A program made the translations under genes and the position numbers. A stretch of DNA of 34,517 nucleotides from Promethearchaeota archaeon (GTDB taxonomy: Archaea > Asgardarchaeota > Thorarchaeia > Thorarchaeales > Thorarchaeaceae), in the NCBI GenBank assembly GCA_014728035.1, contig WJMJ01000032.1, forward strand, positions 1 to 34,517, read 5' to 3'. Below are positions 17,501-25,123 of the stretch, piece after piece; within the stretch, counting starts at the first letter, position 1, and each line of letters begins with the position of its first letter. The notes beneath the pieces are model-generated. The model was not told the origin of the DNA, made no database searches, and saw only the letters and a list, made by a program, of their open reading frames with translations.

Positions 17501-18115
17501 ATGCCACAGAATAATACGATTACTGTTCGAATGGTCTTAATGGTCAGCCTATTAACTGGCATTGTAGTTGGTGTGTCTATTCAACCTGCTGGTAATGTTA
17601 ATGCCATAATTGATATTCCTTCGACACCTTCACAAGATACCCAACCTCCAACCATATATTCATGGAATATTTCTGGTGAAGTGACTGAGGAATTTACAGT
17701 TTATTGTTTGGTTATAGATGAGGGTGATTCTGGAATTAAGAATGTTTCACTTCAAGTCAATCCAGATAATGGAACAATAAGATCTTATGAACTGGGGCAT
17801 AACGGTACGAAATCTGGTGATGCGTTCTACTATGATGGCTCTATCCCCGCACTAGAGTATGGTGATGTTTACGATTTGAGAATTATAGCATATGACAATG
17901 CTGAGAATTTACGTGAGAGTTACAAAAGGACTTTTGATTTGAGTGTCTTACCGACAACAATTGATTCGACTTACACTATGCCTGTTGTAGTAATTGGGAG
18001 TTCCATAGTACTTGGGGTTGTTGTAGTTGTAGCGTACCTGTATGACCAGAAACAAATTTCTGATGAAGATTTTCCCGAAGCAAAACTAGAATCTGAAGAA
18101 ACAAATTCAGAGTAA
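17501..18115 (+). CDS. Membrane-anchored extracytoplasmic Ig-like protein preceding an ABC exporter
   Basis: About 204 residues. An N-terminal hydrophobic segment (VRMVLMVSLLTGIVVGVSI) acts as a signal peptide or first anchor. A beta-rich ectodomain follows, with several NxS/T sequons and the pattern TQPPTIYSW...VYDLRIIAYDNAENLRES seen in Ig/Big-type surface domains. A C-terminal helix (VVVIGSSIVLGVVVVVAYLY) and an acidic cytoplasmic tail complete it. Two in-frame ATGs exist, at 17495 and 17501; AGGT at 17491-17494 touches the first but stands six bases from the second, so 17501 is preferred. The gene is 65 bp upstream of the FtsX-type permease on the same strand and could be an accessory subunit presenting or receiving substrate outside the membrane. 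No named family was recognised. Confidence 0.72.
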   Translation: MPQNNTITVRMVLMVSLLTGIVVGVSIQPAGNVNAIIDIPSTPSQDTQPPTIYSWNISGEVTEEFTVYCLVIDEGDSGIKNVSLQVNPDNGTIRSYELGHNGTKSGDAFYYDGSIPALEYGDVYDLRIIAYDNAENLRESYKRTFDLSVLPTTIDSTYTMPVVVIGSSIVLGVVVVVAYLYDQKQISDEDFPEAKLESEETNSE

Positions 18116-18180
18116 TACCTATATGATTCATCCGATGCACTTATATTGTTTTACTTTCATCAAACGTTCAGGTTTCGCCA

Positions 18181-20955
18181 ATGCTACGGTACGCCATTAA
18201 ACGAGTTTCAAGAAGTTATAGGTTATTCATTGCTCTCACTCTTGGTGTATTACTTGCAACGACTTTCTTCGCAAGTACAAATGTTGCTGCTGATATTTTA
18301 GCTAGGGACGCTCTTGATAGTACTCTTGATGGTGTGATTTATGATATTGTTGTCAACAAAGGTGCATCAAGTCAAACACATTGGAATGATAGCGTATTCG
18401 ATGACCTCGAATCTCAAATATCTGAGGTTGATCATGTAGTAGATAAGACACGAACATCATGGTTTGAGTATGCGTATAATTCAAGTACAGTGTTCGATAT
18501 TTTTGGTCTTAATTTCAATTCGGATTTTACATCAAATATGCATATAGTTTCAGGAGTAGATACGTTGGGTCCGAATGAGACCTACGTTGTGAGTGGGTCA
18601 CTAAACGAATCAATGTATGAATTGAATGACGAGATAACTGTTCCCATTCAGATATTGAATGGTTCTAACCCGGTTCCAATTACAATAAATTGGACACTTA
18701 CAGTTGCAGGATATGTAGAAATACCGAAAGACCAGATATTAGCATTAACTCAGGAAGCTGCCGCAGGAATCCTACTGAGTCCCTTCGGATTTGGCATTGA
18801 AACTGAGTATAATATGTTGTTAACAGATTGGGACCAAACTATATCCAATTTGATTCAAAATATAGAGAGTGAAGTTGTTAATCCTATAGTTGGTGCTATA
18901 CACAGTATTCATATCAAAATTGATCGCCAAACATTGATAGATCCCTATAACATAGAATCATCCACGGAAAGAATTCGCGATATTGCAACGCAGGTTCTAG
19001 CTAGAGTTGAACCTTATGGTGGTAGTATCAGAAGTAGTCTCCAGCTACCACTTACCTTGTATGGAGTGGTTTCACTACTGATGAATGTAGCGTTCATCTC
19101 CATGTCAATTCCAATATTCTTCATGGCTTGGTTCACGGGTACAATGGTAAGTGATGCCAGTTATAATCTTAGAAGACGTGAAATAGGACTATTGCTGACC
19201 AAGGGTTACAAGAGAGGTACTATCCGCAATATGTTTCTCATTGAGGGTGTGATTGTAGGTGGTCTTGCAGGATTTGTTTCAATGTTCTTGGGGACTGCAG
19301 TTGCATATCTTGCACTGGGGGTATCATCGATTGATTTCTTCACCGTTATAGTTCAAAATACGACTTCATTTGTGCTTTCAACTATAATGGGTATGATTCT
19401 AGCATTGTTCAGTGTGTGGAGACCTGCTAATCGAGCATCAAAGCTCGAAATTCTCGATTCGTTGAAACAATACATCTTGGTTGAAGAAACTTCTGAATAC
19501 AAAAGATTGCTACCAACAATTACTTTCTTGCTAGGAACGTACAAACTGATTGTGTGGATTCTTGGAGTGAATATGACAGGACTACTAAATAGTGTCAACC
19601 CTGGTAATTTTCTGCTCTCATTAGGAATCATTGTCTGGATCGCAATTGATCAAGTTTTGAATTTCCTAGGACCAATATTCTTCCTTTATGGGTCCACAAA
19701 GATATTCCTTAGAGGTTCCAATAAGTTCCAAGAATTTGTCGTTGATTCAGCGAAAAGATTCTTCGGTTCATTTGGTACTCTTGCAACAAGAAACGTGAAA
19801 CGAAATCCTGCTCGAAATGCAGCATTGGTCTTTGTCATTGGACTTATCGTTTCTTACGGTGTTTCATCTGTTGGTAGTCTCTACTCAGAAAATGATAGGG
19901 TTCTCCGTGAAGCATATTTTGACACTGGTTCAGATGTTAGACTCCAGTTAGCTTCTGGAACAAATATCTCAACTGTCCTAGAGCAAGTCGAGGATTATGA
20001 TTCTGTGATATCTGCTACACCAGAATATCATATCTCATTAAGCTCGGCTGGTGTGTCGATATCCACTAGAGGAATAATACCCTCTGAATGGATCGATACG
20101 GCTTTCTGGGAGCATGACTGGTATCAAGGTAATGCTATCGAGATGATTACCAATCTCAATAACAATGGTATTATTCTATCAGTGTCAATTGCTAAAACCT
20201 TGCAGGTTGATGTTGGTGACTCCATATTTGTACGCGGACCGCTTCAACCAGACCTTCATGAGTTAGAAGTCGTAGGTTTGATTGGTTTCGAGTCTTTGTT
20301 ATCTCAATTCATAGATGATGCTGATGTTTCATTCGAAGGTAACTATCCTTCATACGTTTCAGAAGCATTTCTTAACGAGACCAATATGTTGCAATTAACG
20401 ACGAAGAATGTTTTGATAGACACCCCTGATACGAACAATGGGACTCTACTTGAGGAAACTCTGTTTGAGGAGATTTCTGGAATTGAACGAACATATTCAG
20501 TTTCCTCAACTATGGAGAATTATTTTGAGCGTCCAATAGAAAGTGGTATGACCAAAATTCAGTGGGTAGCTATCGCATTTGCAGTTGTTATTGCAATGGT
20601 AGGTACTGGGCTAATTGTAATTCTAACTCTTAGAGAAAAGGATGCAGAGATTGCATTGCTTACAGTCAGAGGATTCAGTAAGAGTCAGCTTTTCAAGACT
20701 CTGTTAGCTGAGATCCTAATCATGGTTGTGTTCTCATTGTTATTGGGCTCTGTTGTTGGATTAATTCAGACCTTTGGCCAGATAAGTAATGTGAATCAAA
20801 ACATGTCCGGACTGATTAGACAGAGAATTATCATTCTAGGAATGCCTGGTTTCATGATGCTGGGCATCATCGGAGTTGTATTATTTGCAGCTGCGTTGCC
20901 AGTCTACTTTGCATCAAGAAGACCTGAATCGAAGGTGGATATCCTAAGAGCGTAG
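18181..20955 (+). CDS. FtsX/MacB-type ABC exporter permease with duplicated FtsX domain
   Basis: The 924-residue permease has about ten membrane helices. One follows the N-terminal RRVSRSYRLF-like basic start, followed by a large extracytoplasmic domain (about 35-290). Four or five helices lie around 295-500, one near 550 starts the second unit, a second extracytoplasmic domain spans about 570-790, and a terminal three-helix FtsX block follows. Typical FtsX cues are present twice: RRREIGLLLTKGYKRGTI in the first block and LREKDAEIALLTVRGFSKSQL in the second, both coupling helices for the ATPase. The architecture is that of large lipoprotein- or macrolide-type (LolCE/MacB-like) exporters that work as mechanotransducers rather than channels. 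The ATPase gene follows directly. It probably extrudes a lipid, peptide or envelope component; the substrate cannot be inferred. The sequence given has no frameshift. Confidence 0.87.
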   Translation: MLRYAIKRVSRSYRLFIALTLGVLLATTFFASTNVAADILARDALDSTLDGVIYDIVVNKGASSQTHWNDSVFDDLESQISEVDHVVDKTRTSWFEYAYNSSTVFDIFGLNFNSDFTSNMHIVSGVDTLGPNETYVVSGSLNESMYELNDEITVPIQILNGSNPVPITINWTLTVAGYVEIPKDQILALTQEAAAGILLSPFGFGIETEYNMLLTDWDQTISNLIQNIESEVVNPIVGAIHSIHIKIDRQTLIDPYNIESSTERIRDIATQVLARVEPYGGSIRSSLQLPLTLYGVVSLLMNVAFISMSIPIFFMAWFTGTMVSDASYNLRRREIGLLLTKGYKRGTIRNMFLIEGVIVGGLAGFVSMFLGTAVAYLALGVSSIDFFTVIVQNTTSFVLSTIMGMILALFSVWRPANRASKLEILDSLKQYILVEETSEYKRLLPTITFLLGTYKLIVWILGVNMTGLLNSVNPGNFLLSLGIIVWIAIDQVLNFLGPIFFLYGSTKIFLRGSNKFQEFVVDSAKRFFGSFGTLATRNVKRNPARNAALVFVIGLIVSYGVSSVGSLYSENDRVLREAYFDTGSDVRLQLASGTNISTVLEQVEDYDSVISATPEYHISLSSAGVSISTRGIIPSEWIDTAFWEHDWYQGNAIEMITNLNNNGIILSVSIAKTLQVDVGDSIFVRGPLQPDLHELEVVGLIGFESLLSQFIDDADVSFEGNYPSYVSEAFLNETNMLQLTTKNVLIDTPDTNNGTLLEETLFEEISGIERTYSVSSTMENYFERPIESGMTKIQWVAIAFAVVIAMVGTGLIVILTLREKDAEIALLTVRGFSKSQLFKTLLAEILIMVVFSLLLGSVVGLIQTFGQISNVNQNMSGLIRQRIIILGMPGFMMLGIIGVVLFAAALPVYFASRRPESKVDILRA

Positions 20956-20964
20956 GTGATTATA

Positions 20965-21849
20965 ATGAGTGCGTATATACAAGCAAAAGATGTTGTGAAG
21001 GTCTTTAGAATGGGCTCTACAGAGGTACAAGCCCTACGAGGCCTTAATTGTGAAGTTGAAAAAGGTGAAATGGTTGCCATTGTTGGAGCTAGTGGTTCAG
21101 GGAAAACAACTCTATTGAATATCCTTGGAGGCATTACCCGTGCTACTGCTGGTCTTACAATTGTTGCTGGTCGTGATGTCACCAATGCTACTCCAAAGGA
21201 TTTAGGATTGCTTAGACGTGATGTTGTTGGACATATATTCCAAGAGCTGAATTTGATTCCAACATTAACCGCTTTTGAAAATGTGGAATTACCGTTAATG
21301 GCCGCAAAAGTTTCTCGTGGAGAACGGAAGAAAAGAGCTGAGAAGCTTCTTACAATAATGGGTCTCGATGATCGAATGAAACACAAACCTGATGAGCTTA
21401 GTGGAGGACAAAGACAACGTGTTGCAATTGCAGCAGCTCTTGCAAATGACCCAGAAGTTTTACTTGCTGATGAGCCTACGGGTGATTTGGATAGTGAAAC
21501 AGGCTCTATCATAGTTGAATATCTTCACAAAGTAAACAAGGAATTCGGAAAGACAGTTGTTATGGTAACACATGACTCATCTATTGCTAGGCAATGTGAT
21601 AGAATCCTTAGAATTCAAGATGGAAAGATAATTTCAGTATCTGTGCCCAGTCAGAATGATGAAAGTTCAGCACTTTCACGAGTTGATATAGCTCGTGAAC
21701 AATTAGCTGAAGTGAAATTGGAAATTGGAAAACTTGACCGGATGATACAGACTGGAAATATCGAACCTGCAGAATTTGCTGAACGACGAATGGATTTAGC
21801 AAAGAAGAAGAAAGTATTCGAAGAAGAATTACATCGATTGGGTTTGTGA
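20965..21849 (+). CDS. ABC transporter ATP-binding protein (MacB/LolD type)
   Basis: A complete ATPase of 294 residues: Walker A GASGSGKTT (K47), Q-loop Q93 in IFQELNLIPT, signature LSGGQ at 145-149, Walker B VLLADE (E170), D-loop GDLD and H203 in VTHD. Sequence and context (next to an FtsX-type permease) place it in the LolD/MacB/FtsE group. The start is taken at ATG 20965 because AGGTGA (20954-20959) is five bases upstream; the frame could also open with GTG at 20956. Residues about 230-294 are an extra C-terminal coiled-coil tail (REQLAEVKLEIGKLDRM, then GNIEPAEFAERRMDL) not needed for ATPase activity. Its G-x-I-x-x-x-E-F pattern recalls SHOCT-type oligomerisation motifs. It hydrolyses ATP to drive the permease encoded just before it. 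Confidence 0.93.
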   Translation: MSAYIQAKDVVKVFRMGSTEVQALRGLNCEVEKGEMVAIVGASGSGKTTLLNILGGITRATAGLTIVAGRDVTNATPKDLGLLRRDVVGHIFQELNLIPTLTAFENVELPLMAAKVSRGERKKRAEKLLTIMGLDDRMKHKPDELSGGQRQRVAIAAALANDPEVLLADEPTGDLDSETGSIIVEYLHKVNKEFGKTVVMVTHDSSIARQCDRILRIQDGKIISVSVPSQNDESSALSRVDIAREQLAEVKLEIGKLDRMIQTGNIEPAEFAERRMDLAKKKKVFEEELHRLGL

Positions 21850-21850
21850 C

Positions 21851-22237
21851 CTAGAGATTTACTATCTCTTCTCTAATGATCTCTTCATCCTCTGCACACA
21901 TGGATATGATCCAGACACCCTTTGGCACATGGTCAATACTAAGAAACACATCGTAGGTAAAACCATGAAATTCCACAGCAACAGCATCGTATCCTAATAG
22001 TTTCAATCTATCACAGAATTCCAAAGCCTTTTCCATGGTGTTCAACCTGATAGGAATCATTAGCCAGTTCTCTCCATCCCATTTGAAAGCAGGGTATGAA
22101 CGAGGTAGCGGCCATTCTCCATTCTTAGCCAGAGCATATCCATTATGAATCATTTTGTAAATGGTTGGAAAGTATCCACAGAGAGCCAATCCTTCTCCTC
22201 GTTTCTTTGCTTCTATTAATGTGGCATAGACTCGCAT
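21851..22237 (-). CDS. Small cytosolic protein of unknown function
   Basis: 128 residues, not recognised. It is soluble, without signal peptide or helix-rich membrane segment, and rich in aromatic residues (ALCGYFPTIYKM, WPLPRSYPAFKW, VEFHGFTYDVFL). A mixed alpha/beta pattern with a central MEKALEFCDRLKLLGYDAV helix-strand unit is visible. An excellent ribosome site (GGTGAG, five bases before the ATG) shows that it is a real gene. It converges with the ABC ATPase with one base between the two stop codons, and is divergent from the asparaginase gene. It might be a small ligand-binding or regulatory protein; no function is proposed. Confidence 0.7.
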   Translation of the reverse strand: MRVYATLIEAKKRGEGLALCGYFPTIYKMIHNGYALAKNGEWPLPRSYPAFKWDGENWLMIPIRLNTMEKALEFCDRLKLLGYDAVAVEFHGFTYDVFLSIDHVPKGVWIISMCAEDEEIIREEIVNL

Positions 22238-22311
22238 TTCTTCTCACCGAATCATTGGTATATTCTATTAGTTTTCGATTTTTACCACACTTGTGAATTG
22301 TTTCAAATTGA

Positions 22312-22343
22312 TTCTGAAATGCTTCATTAGTTGTATTTCAGAA
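22312..22343. promoter_or_regulatory. 9-bp inverted repeat in the divergent promoter region
   Basis: TTCTGAAAT (22312-22320) and ATTTCAGAA (22335-22343) are perfect reverse complements, separated by 14 bases. They lie between the divergent genes at 22237 (-) and 22466 (+). The centre spacing of about two helical turns fits binding of a dimeric regulator. Its relation to either gene is inferred. Confidence 0.4.
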
Positions 22344-22465
22344 CCCGGAATTTGATGATTTGAAAATGACCTTAAATCCAATCAAAGTGAACTAATAATA
22401 TTGGGAACAATTGAAAACTCGATATATTCTTATGACCTATCATTCGTTTTTCAATCGATGTGTAT

Positions 22466-23335
22466 ATGACATTACCAGTTGTTCTGATTCATGGTGGTGC
22501 AACAGTATTTGAGGAGAAAGACCATCCTGCCATCATCTCTGCTGTGCAGAATGCTGCTAAGAGAGCTATGTGTGTGCTAGAAAATGGTGGATCTTCTTTA
22601 GACGCAGTAGAATCAGCGATTTGGGTACTTGAAGAAACTACACTTTTCACAGCTGGTAGAGGAGCATGTCTTACATCTGATGGTGAAGTAGAAGTTGATG
22701 CAATCATAATGGATGGTAACAGGTTGCAGAGTGGTGCTGTTATGGCTGCAAAGGATATAGTACACCCAATATCTTTAGCTAGGTATGTCTTGGAACGAAC
22801 CTCAGTATCACAAGTTGCTGGAATGGGTGTAACAAAACTCTATAACCAAATGCTTAGCTCTGGTTATAGAAAAGAATTTGAACCAAATCGAACTCGAATA
22901 ATAAAGAAAGCTGAACCTTGTGATACTGTAGGAGCGCTAGCTGTCGATGAATTTGGCAGGATTGCAGCTGGATCTTCAACTAGCGGATGGCCTGGGAAGC
23001 TGTCGGGACGAGTGGGTGATTCTCCAGTGATTGGAAGTGGACTCTATGCAAATGAGGTCGCGGGGGCCTGTTGCACTGGAAAAGGTGAACAAATTCTGCG
23101 GATTGTGATGGGCCGAATGGCTGTACTCTATGTTGAACAAGGGATGTCAGTTCAAGAAGCTGCAATACAATCTATGAACCTTTTGAAACAAAAAACTAGC
23201 GGAGAGGCAGGTCTCATAATGGTAGATTCATCAGGTCATGTTTCTCTTGGATTTGACACAACTCATATGCCAGTTGCTTTGATCAAGGGATATGAGAGTG
23301 AAGTATATTCATCCATGAAACCAGTTTTAAGTTAG
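22466..23335 (+). CDS. Isoaspartyl peptidase / plant-type L-asparaginase (Ntn hydrolase, family T2)
   Basis: About 289 residues from the ATG at 22466, close to the usual length of the family. Family features: IHGGA near the N-terminus, then TAGRGACLTSDGEVEVDA, and the autocleavage site DTVGAL, whose Thr (154 counted from the ATG, base 22925) becomes the N-terminal nucleophile of the beta subunit. After it come the Ser/Thr-rich GSSTSGWPGKLSGRVGDSPVIGSG, a near-exact substrate-binding signature, and CTGKGEQILR. It removes isoaspartyl residues from damaged proteins or peptides, or hydrolyses asparagine. GTG at 22460 is an alternative start; the ATG at 22458 is out of frame. There is no strong Shine-Dalgarno, so it may be leaderless. 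It stands alone in its transcription unit. Confidence 0.92.
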   Translation: MTLPVVLIHGGATVFEEKDHPAIISAVQNAAKRAMCVLENGGSSLDAVESAIWVLEETTLFTAGRGACLTSDGEVEVDAIIMDGNRLQSGAVMAAKDIVHPISLARYVLERTSVSQVAGMGVTKLYNQMLSSGYRKEFEPNRTRIIKKAEPCDTVGALAVDEFGRIAAGSSTSGWPGKLSGRVGDSPVIGSGLYANEVAGACCTGKGEQILRIVMGRMAVLYVEQGMSVQEAAIQSMNLLKQKTSGEAGLIMVDSSGHVSLGFDTTHMPVALIKGYESEVYSSMKPVLS

Positions 23336-23344
23336 AATTGCTTT

Positions 23345-23360
23345 TACAGATTTTTTTGCA
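23345..23360 (+). terminator. T-rich termination region after the asparaginase
   Basis: The 33 bases between the convergent stops at 23335 and 23369 contain a run of seven T (23350-23356), bracketed by a weak ATTGC/GCAAT pairing. Archaeal RNA polymerase stops on such T-runs. The hairpin is too weak to be certain. Confidence 0.4.
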
Positions 23361-23368
23361 ATGTTTGC

Positions 23369-24085
23369 TTACGAAGAAATTCCCCTTATGTTTCCTTTTA
23401 CGCCAATCTCGTATATTTTGATAGGTATTCTCTTTCCCGTCTGGAATATGGCATCTCTGACCATATTTATCAGTCCTTTACAGCACGGTACCTCCATGTG
23501 TAGAACAGTTACATCTTGGATATCATTTGCTTTCATGATAAGACTAAGTTGTGAAGAATTTGTAGCATAGTCTTCAAATTTGGGGCATATCATAATTGTG
23601 GTCTTACCTTTCAGAAAGTCTTCATGTATTCCAGCATATGAGAGTCCTGCACAATCAGCAACTATAAGCAAATTTGCTTGTCTAAGAGCTGGATGTTGTG
23701 GACTGATCAATTTCAACTTAATAGGCCATTGCCGTAATTGTGAGTTTTTGCTTGGTTCAACAACAATCTCGGTTTCTTCTCTATCGTGTACTAGAGCTTG
23801 ACCACCAATACAAGGACTTTCCATATTTTCTCTTCGTGAAGATTCAGCAAACTCCTTTGCCCCTTTTTCATCAAATGGAACTGTTTCAATCTCTTCCAAT
23901 GACAAAGCTCCTTGTGGACAGTGACCAAGACACGCTCCAAGTCCATCACAGTATTTTTCTGCCACCAGTTTTGCTTTCCCGTCAACAATTTGTAAAGCAG
24001 CCTCTTCACAATTAGGCACACAAAGACCACAGCCATTGCATTTTTTTTCATCTATTTGTATCATTAATCTTTGAAGCATCTTCAT
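23369..24085 (-). CDS. Ferredoxin-like Fe-S protein with a C-terminal cysteine-bearing domain
   Basis: 238 residues. The N-terminus holds two Fe-S motifs. The first is complete (C16, C19, C22, C26 in CNGCGLCVPNC). The second, CDGLGACLGHCP, has C46, C52 and C56 but Leu at 49 where a ferredoxin normally has Cys, so the second cluster may be of the 3Fe type or differently ligated. Residues about 115-238 form a further domain with conserved-looking cysteines (IVADCAGLSY, MICPKFEDY, VPCCKG). Members of this dicluster family often accompany nitrogen-oxide or radical-stress reductases, a general trend only. Several in-frame ATGs lie at the start (M1, M3, M8), so the exact N-terminus is open. The gene is divergent from the HxlR regulator 61 bp away, which probably controls it. 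It is an electron carrier or redox sensor. Confidence 0.85.
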   Translation of the reverse strand: MKMLQRLMIQIDEKKCNGCGLCVPNCEEAALQIVDGKAKLVAEKYCDGLGACLGHCPQGALSLEEIETVPFDEKGAKEFAESSRRENMESPCIGGQALVHDREETEIVVEPSKNSQLRQWPIKLKLISPQHPALRQANLLIVADCAGLSYAGIHEDFLKGKTTIMICPKFEDYATNSSQLSLIMKANDIQDVTVLHMEVPCCKGLINMVRDAIFQTGKRIPIKIYEIGVKGNIRGISS

Positions 24086-24146
24086 CTAAACATACGTTAT
24101 CTTAAAGTATCATAAATGTGATAGTTACCAAAAGGGAAGTTAGATC
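24086..24146. promoter_or_regulatory. Shared promoter between ferredoxin-like and HxlR genes
   Basis: This 61-bp divergent region contains the inverted repeat TATCA-TAAATG-TGATA (24108-24123), a plausible site for the dimeric HxlR protein encoded beside it. Both genes would be controlled from here. The site is inferred from symmetry and position. Confidence 0.4.
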
Positions 24147-24554
24147 ATGGAACCCCGCAAAAAAGAGGAAGTTGAGAATTGTCCAGTATTCTTAGCTTCA
24201 CAAATTCTTGGCAAAAAGTGGATGATTCTAGTAATTCAAGTGTTAATGACCCCAGAAGCATCTCGAGGTCTACGCTATAGCGAGATCTCTCATCAGATGG
24301 AATGGATCGGTGCAAAAGTATTGACTGAACGGTTGCGAGAATTAGAAGAATATGACCTTGTTCTACGCGAAGTGGATGATACAAAAACTCCTGCTCACGT
24401 GAGCTACACCCTTACAAAAAAAGGAGAGGGGCTTAGAAAAGCCATGGAAGAGTTGCAGTCATGGGGAATGAAATATGATGAGTCCTCAACATCTGCTTGT
24501 GCAGGTGAAGGATTCAGCAGATGTTTAGGATGTACCAATCATATTCCTGATTGA
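24147..24554 (+). CDS. HxlR-family winged-helix regulator with a C-terminal Cys cluster
   Basis: 135 residues with all HxlR landmarks: NCPVFLASQILGKKWMILVIQVL (C12 and the KKW turn), LRYSEISHQMEW, the recognition helix GAKVLTERLRELEEYDLV, then the wing ending SYTLTKKGEGLRKAMEELQSWG. HxlR proteins are small dimeric regulators that commonly sense electrophiles, disulfide stress or formaldehyde, often through the N-terminal Cys. Here the C-terminus adds C118, C126 and C129, so four Cys could form a metal or redox site with C12. GGGAAG lies upstream of the ATG. The divergent ferredoxin-like gene is the likely target. It converges with the thioredoxin-fold gene, leaving two bases between stops. 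Confidence 0.9.
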   Translation: MEPRKKEEVENCPVFLASQILGKKWMILVIQVLMTPEASRGLRYSEISHQMEWIGAKVLTERLRELEEYDLVLREVDDTKTPAHVSYTLTKKGEGLRKAMEELQSWGMKYDESSTSACAGEGFSRCLGCTNHIPD

Positions 24555-24556
24555 TT

Positions 24557-25057
24557 CTAGTCACTAGAATAATCATTGATTATCATTAGAATTTCTTCTT
24601 CCAGTGTTGGTGTCATTTTAGGTCGTGTTTTGATACGGCCAATTTCTTCTTGTGTTTCCTTTTCAAAAATGAGAATTGTTGGACTACTTGTGATTTCAAA
24701 TGTGTCAACCTCTACTGGACTCGGTGGCACTGCCCAGAATCCTCCAGCACCTCTTGGGGGTTTTGTCATTCCTCCAAAAGCTCGGATTTCGAAGTTTGTT
24801 TTTTCTTCAAGTAATGCGAGAACTGGAATTGCTCTTCTCGCATCTCCACACCAATCAGCAAAAACAGCTACAATCACATATTCATCTTCGAATTCTTTCA
24901 AAAGGTTAACAATTTCCTCTTTTAGTCGATAGTTCTGTTTTTGTCTCCTGTATGATCCCTTGTCCATAGGTTTCATTTGCTCGATATATTCTGAACAAGA
25001 CAGGTATTCCTTTGAAACATTTTCTAGGTTGGGCATTTGTATCACCGTAACTGGCAT
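24557..25057 (-). CDS. Thioredoxin-fold protein with a monothiol WCGDA active site
   Basis: 166 residues. The central strand-turn VIVAVFADWCGDARRAIPVL is thioredoxin-like, with C70 in place but Ala at 73 where thioredoxins have the second Cys. The cis-proline loop SSPTILIF (P126) is conserved. An N-terminal helical extension (1-55) and an insertion of Gly, Pro and Trp residues (MTKPPRGAGGFWAVPPSP) are unusual. Without the resolving Cys it cannot make an internal CxxC disulfide; it may act with glutathione-like thiols, form mixed disulfides, or bind a metal. The ATG at 25057 has no ribosome site, whereas an in-frame ATG at 25036 follows GGTGAT by four bases and may be the true start. It lies downstream of the ferritin-like gene on the same strand. 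Confidence 0.82.
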   Translation of the reverse strand: MPVTVIQMPNLENVSKEYLSCSEYIEQMKPMDKGSYRRQKQNYRLKEEIVNLLKEFEDEYVIVAVFADWCGDARRAIPVLALLEEKTNFEIRAFGGMTKPPRGAGGFWAVPPSPVEVDTFEITSSPTILIFEKETQEEIGRIKTRPKMTPTLEEEILMIINDYSSD

Positions 25058-25070
25058 TGAATAATTTGAG

Positions 25071-25095
25071 GTAGAACCCTCTTTTTGGGTTCTAC
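25071..25095 (-). terminator. 9-bp hairpin between ferritin-like and thioredoxin-fold genes
   Basis: GTAGAACCC (25071-25079) pairs perfectly with GGGTTCTAC (25087-25095) across a 7-base T-rich loop. It sits 28 bases past the ferritin-like stop and 13 bases before the first ATG of the next gene. No T-tract follows on the minus strand, so it may be an mRNA-processing or attenuation element, or a bound operator, rather than a classical terminator. Confidence 0.45.
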
Positions 25096-25123
25096 TCTAA
25101 CTGGGATAACCTCTTGTGGAAGT

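Noticed and set aside
17115..17562. Overlapping short open frames on both strands in the gap
   Set aside because: They overlap each other, lack ribosome sites and family-like motifs, and one runs into the signal peptide of the following gene.
20904..21512. Minus-strand open frame of 202 codons
   Set aside because: Lies wholly over the end of the permease and the ABC ATPase gene, whose Walker and signature motifs are unambiguous on the plus strand.
22458..22460. ATG at 22458 as the start of the asparaginase
   Set aside because: It is out of frame and meets a stop after three codons; the in-frame ATG at 22466 fits the family N-terminus.
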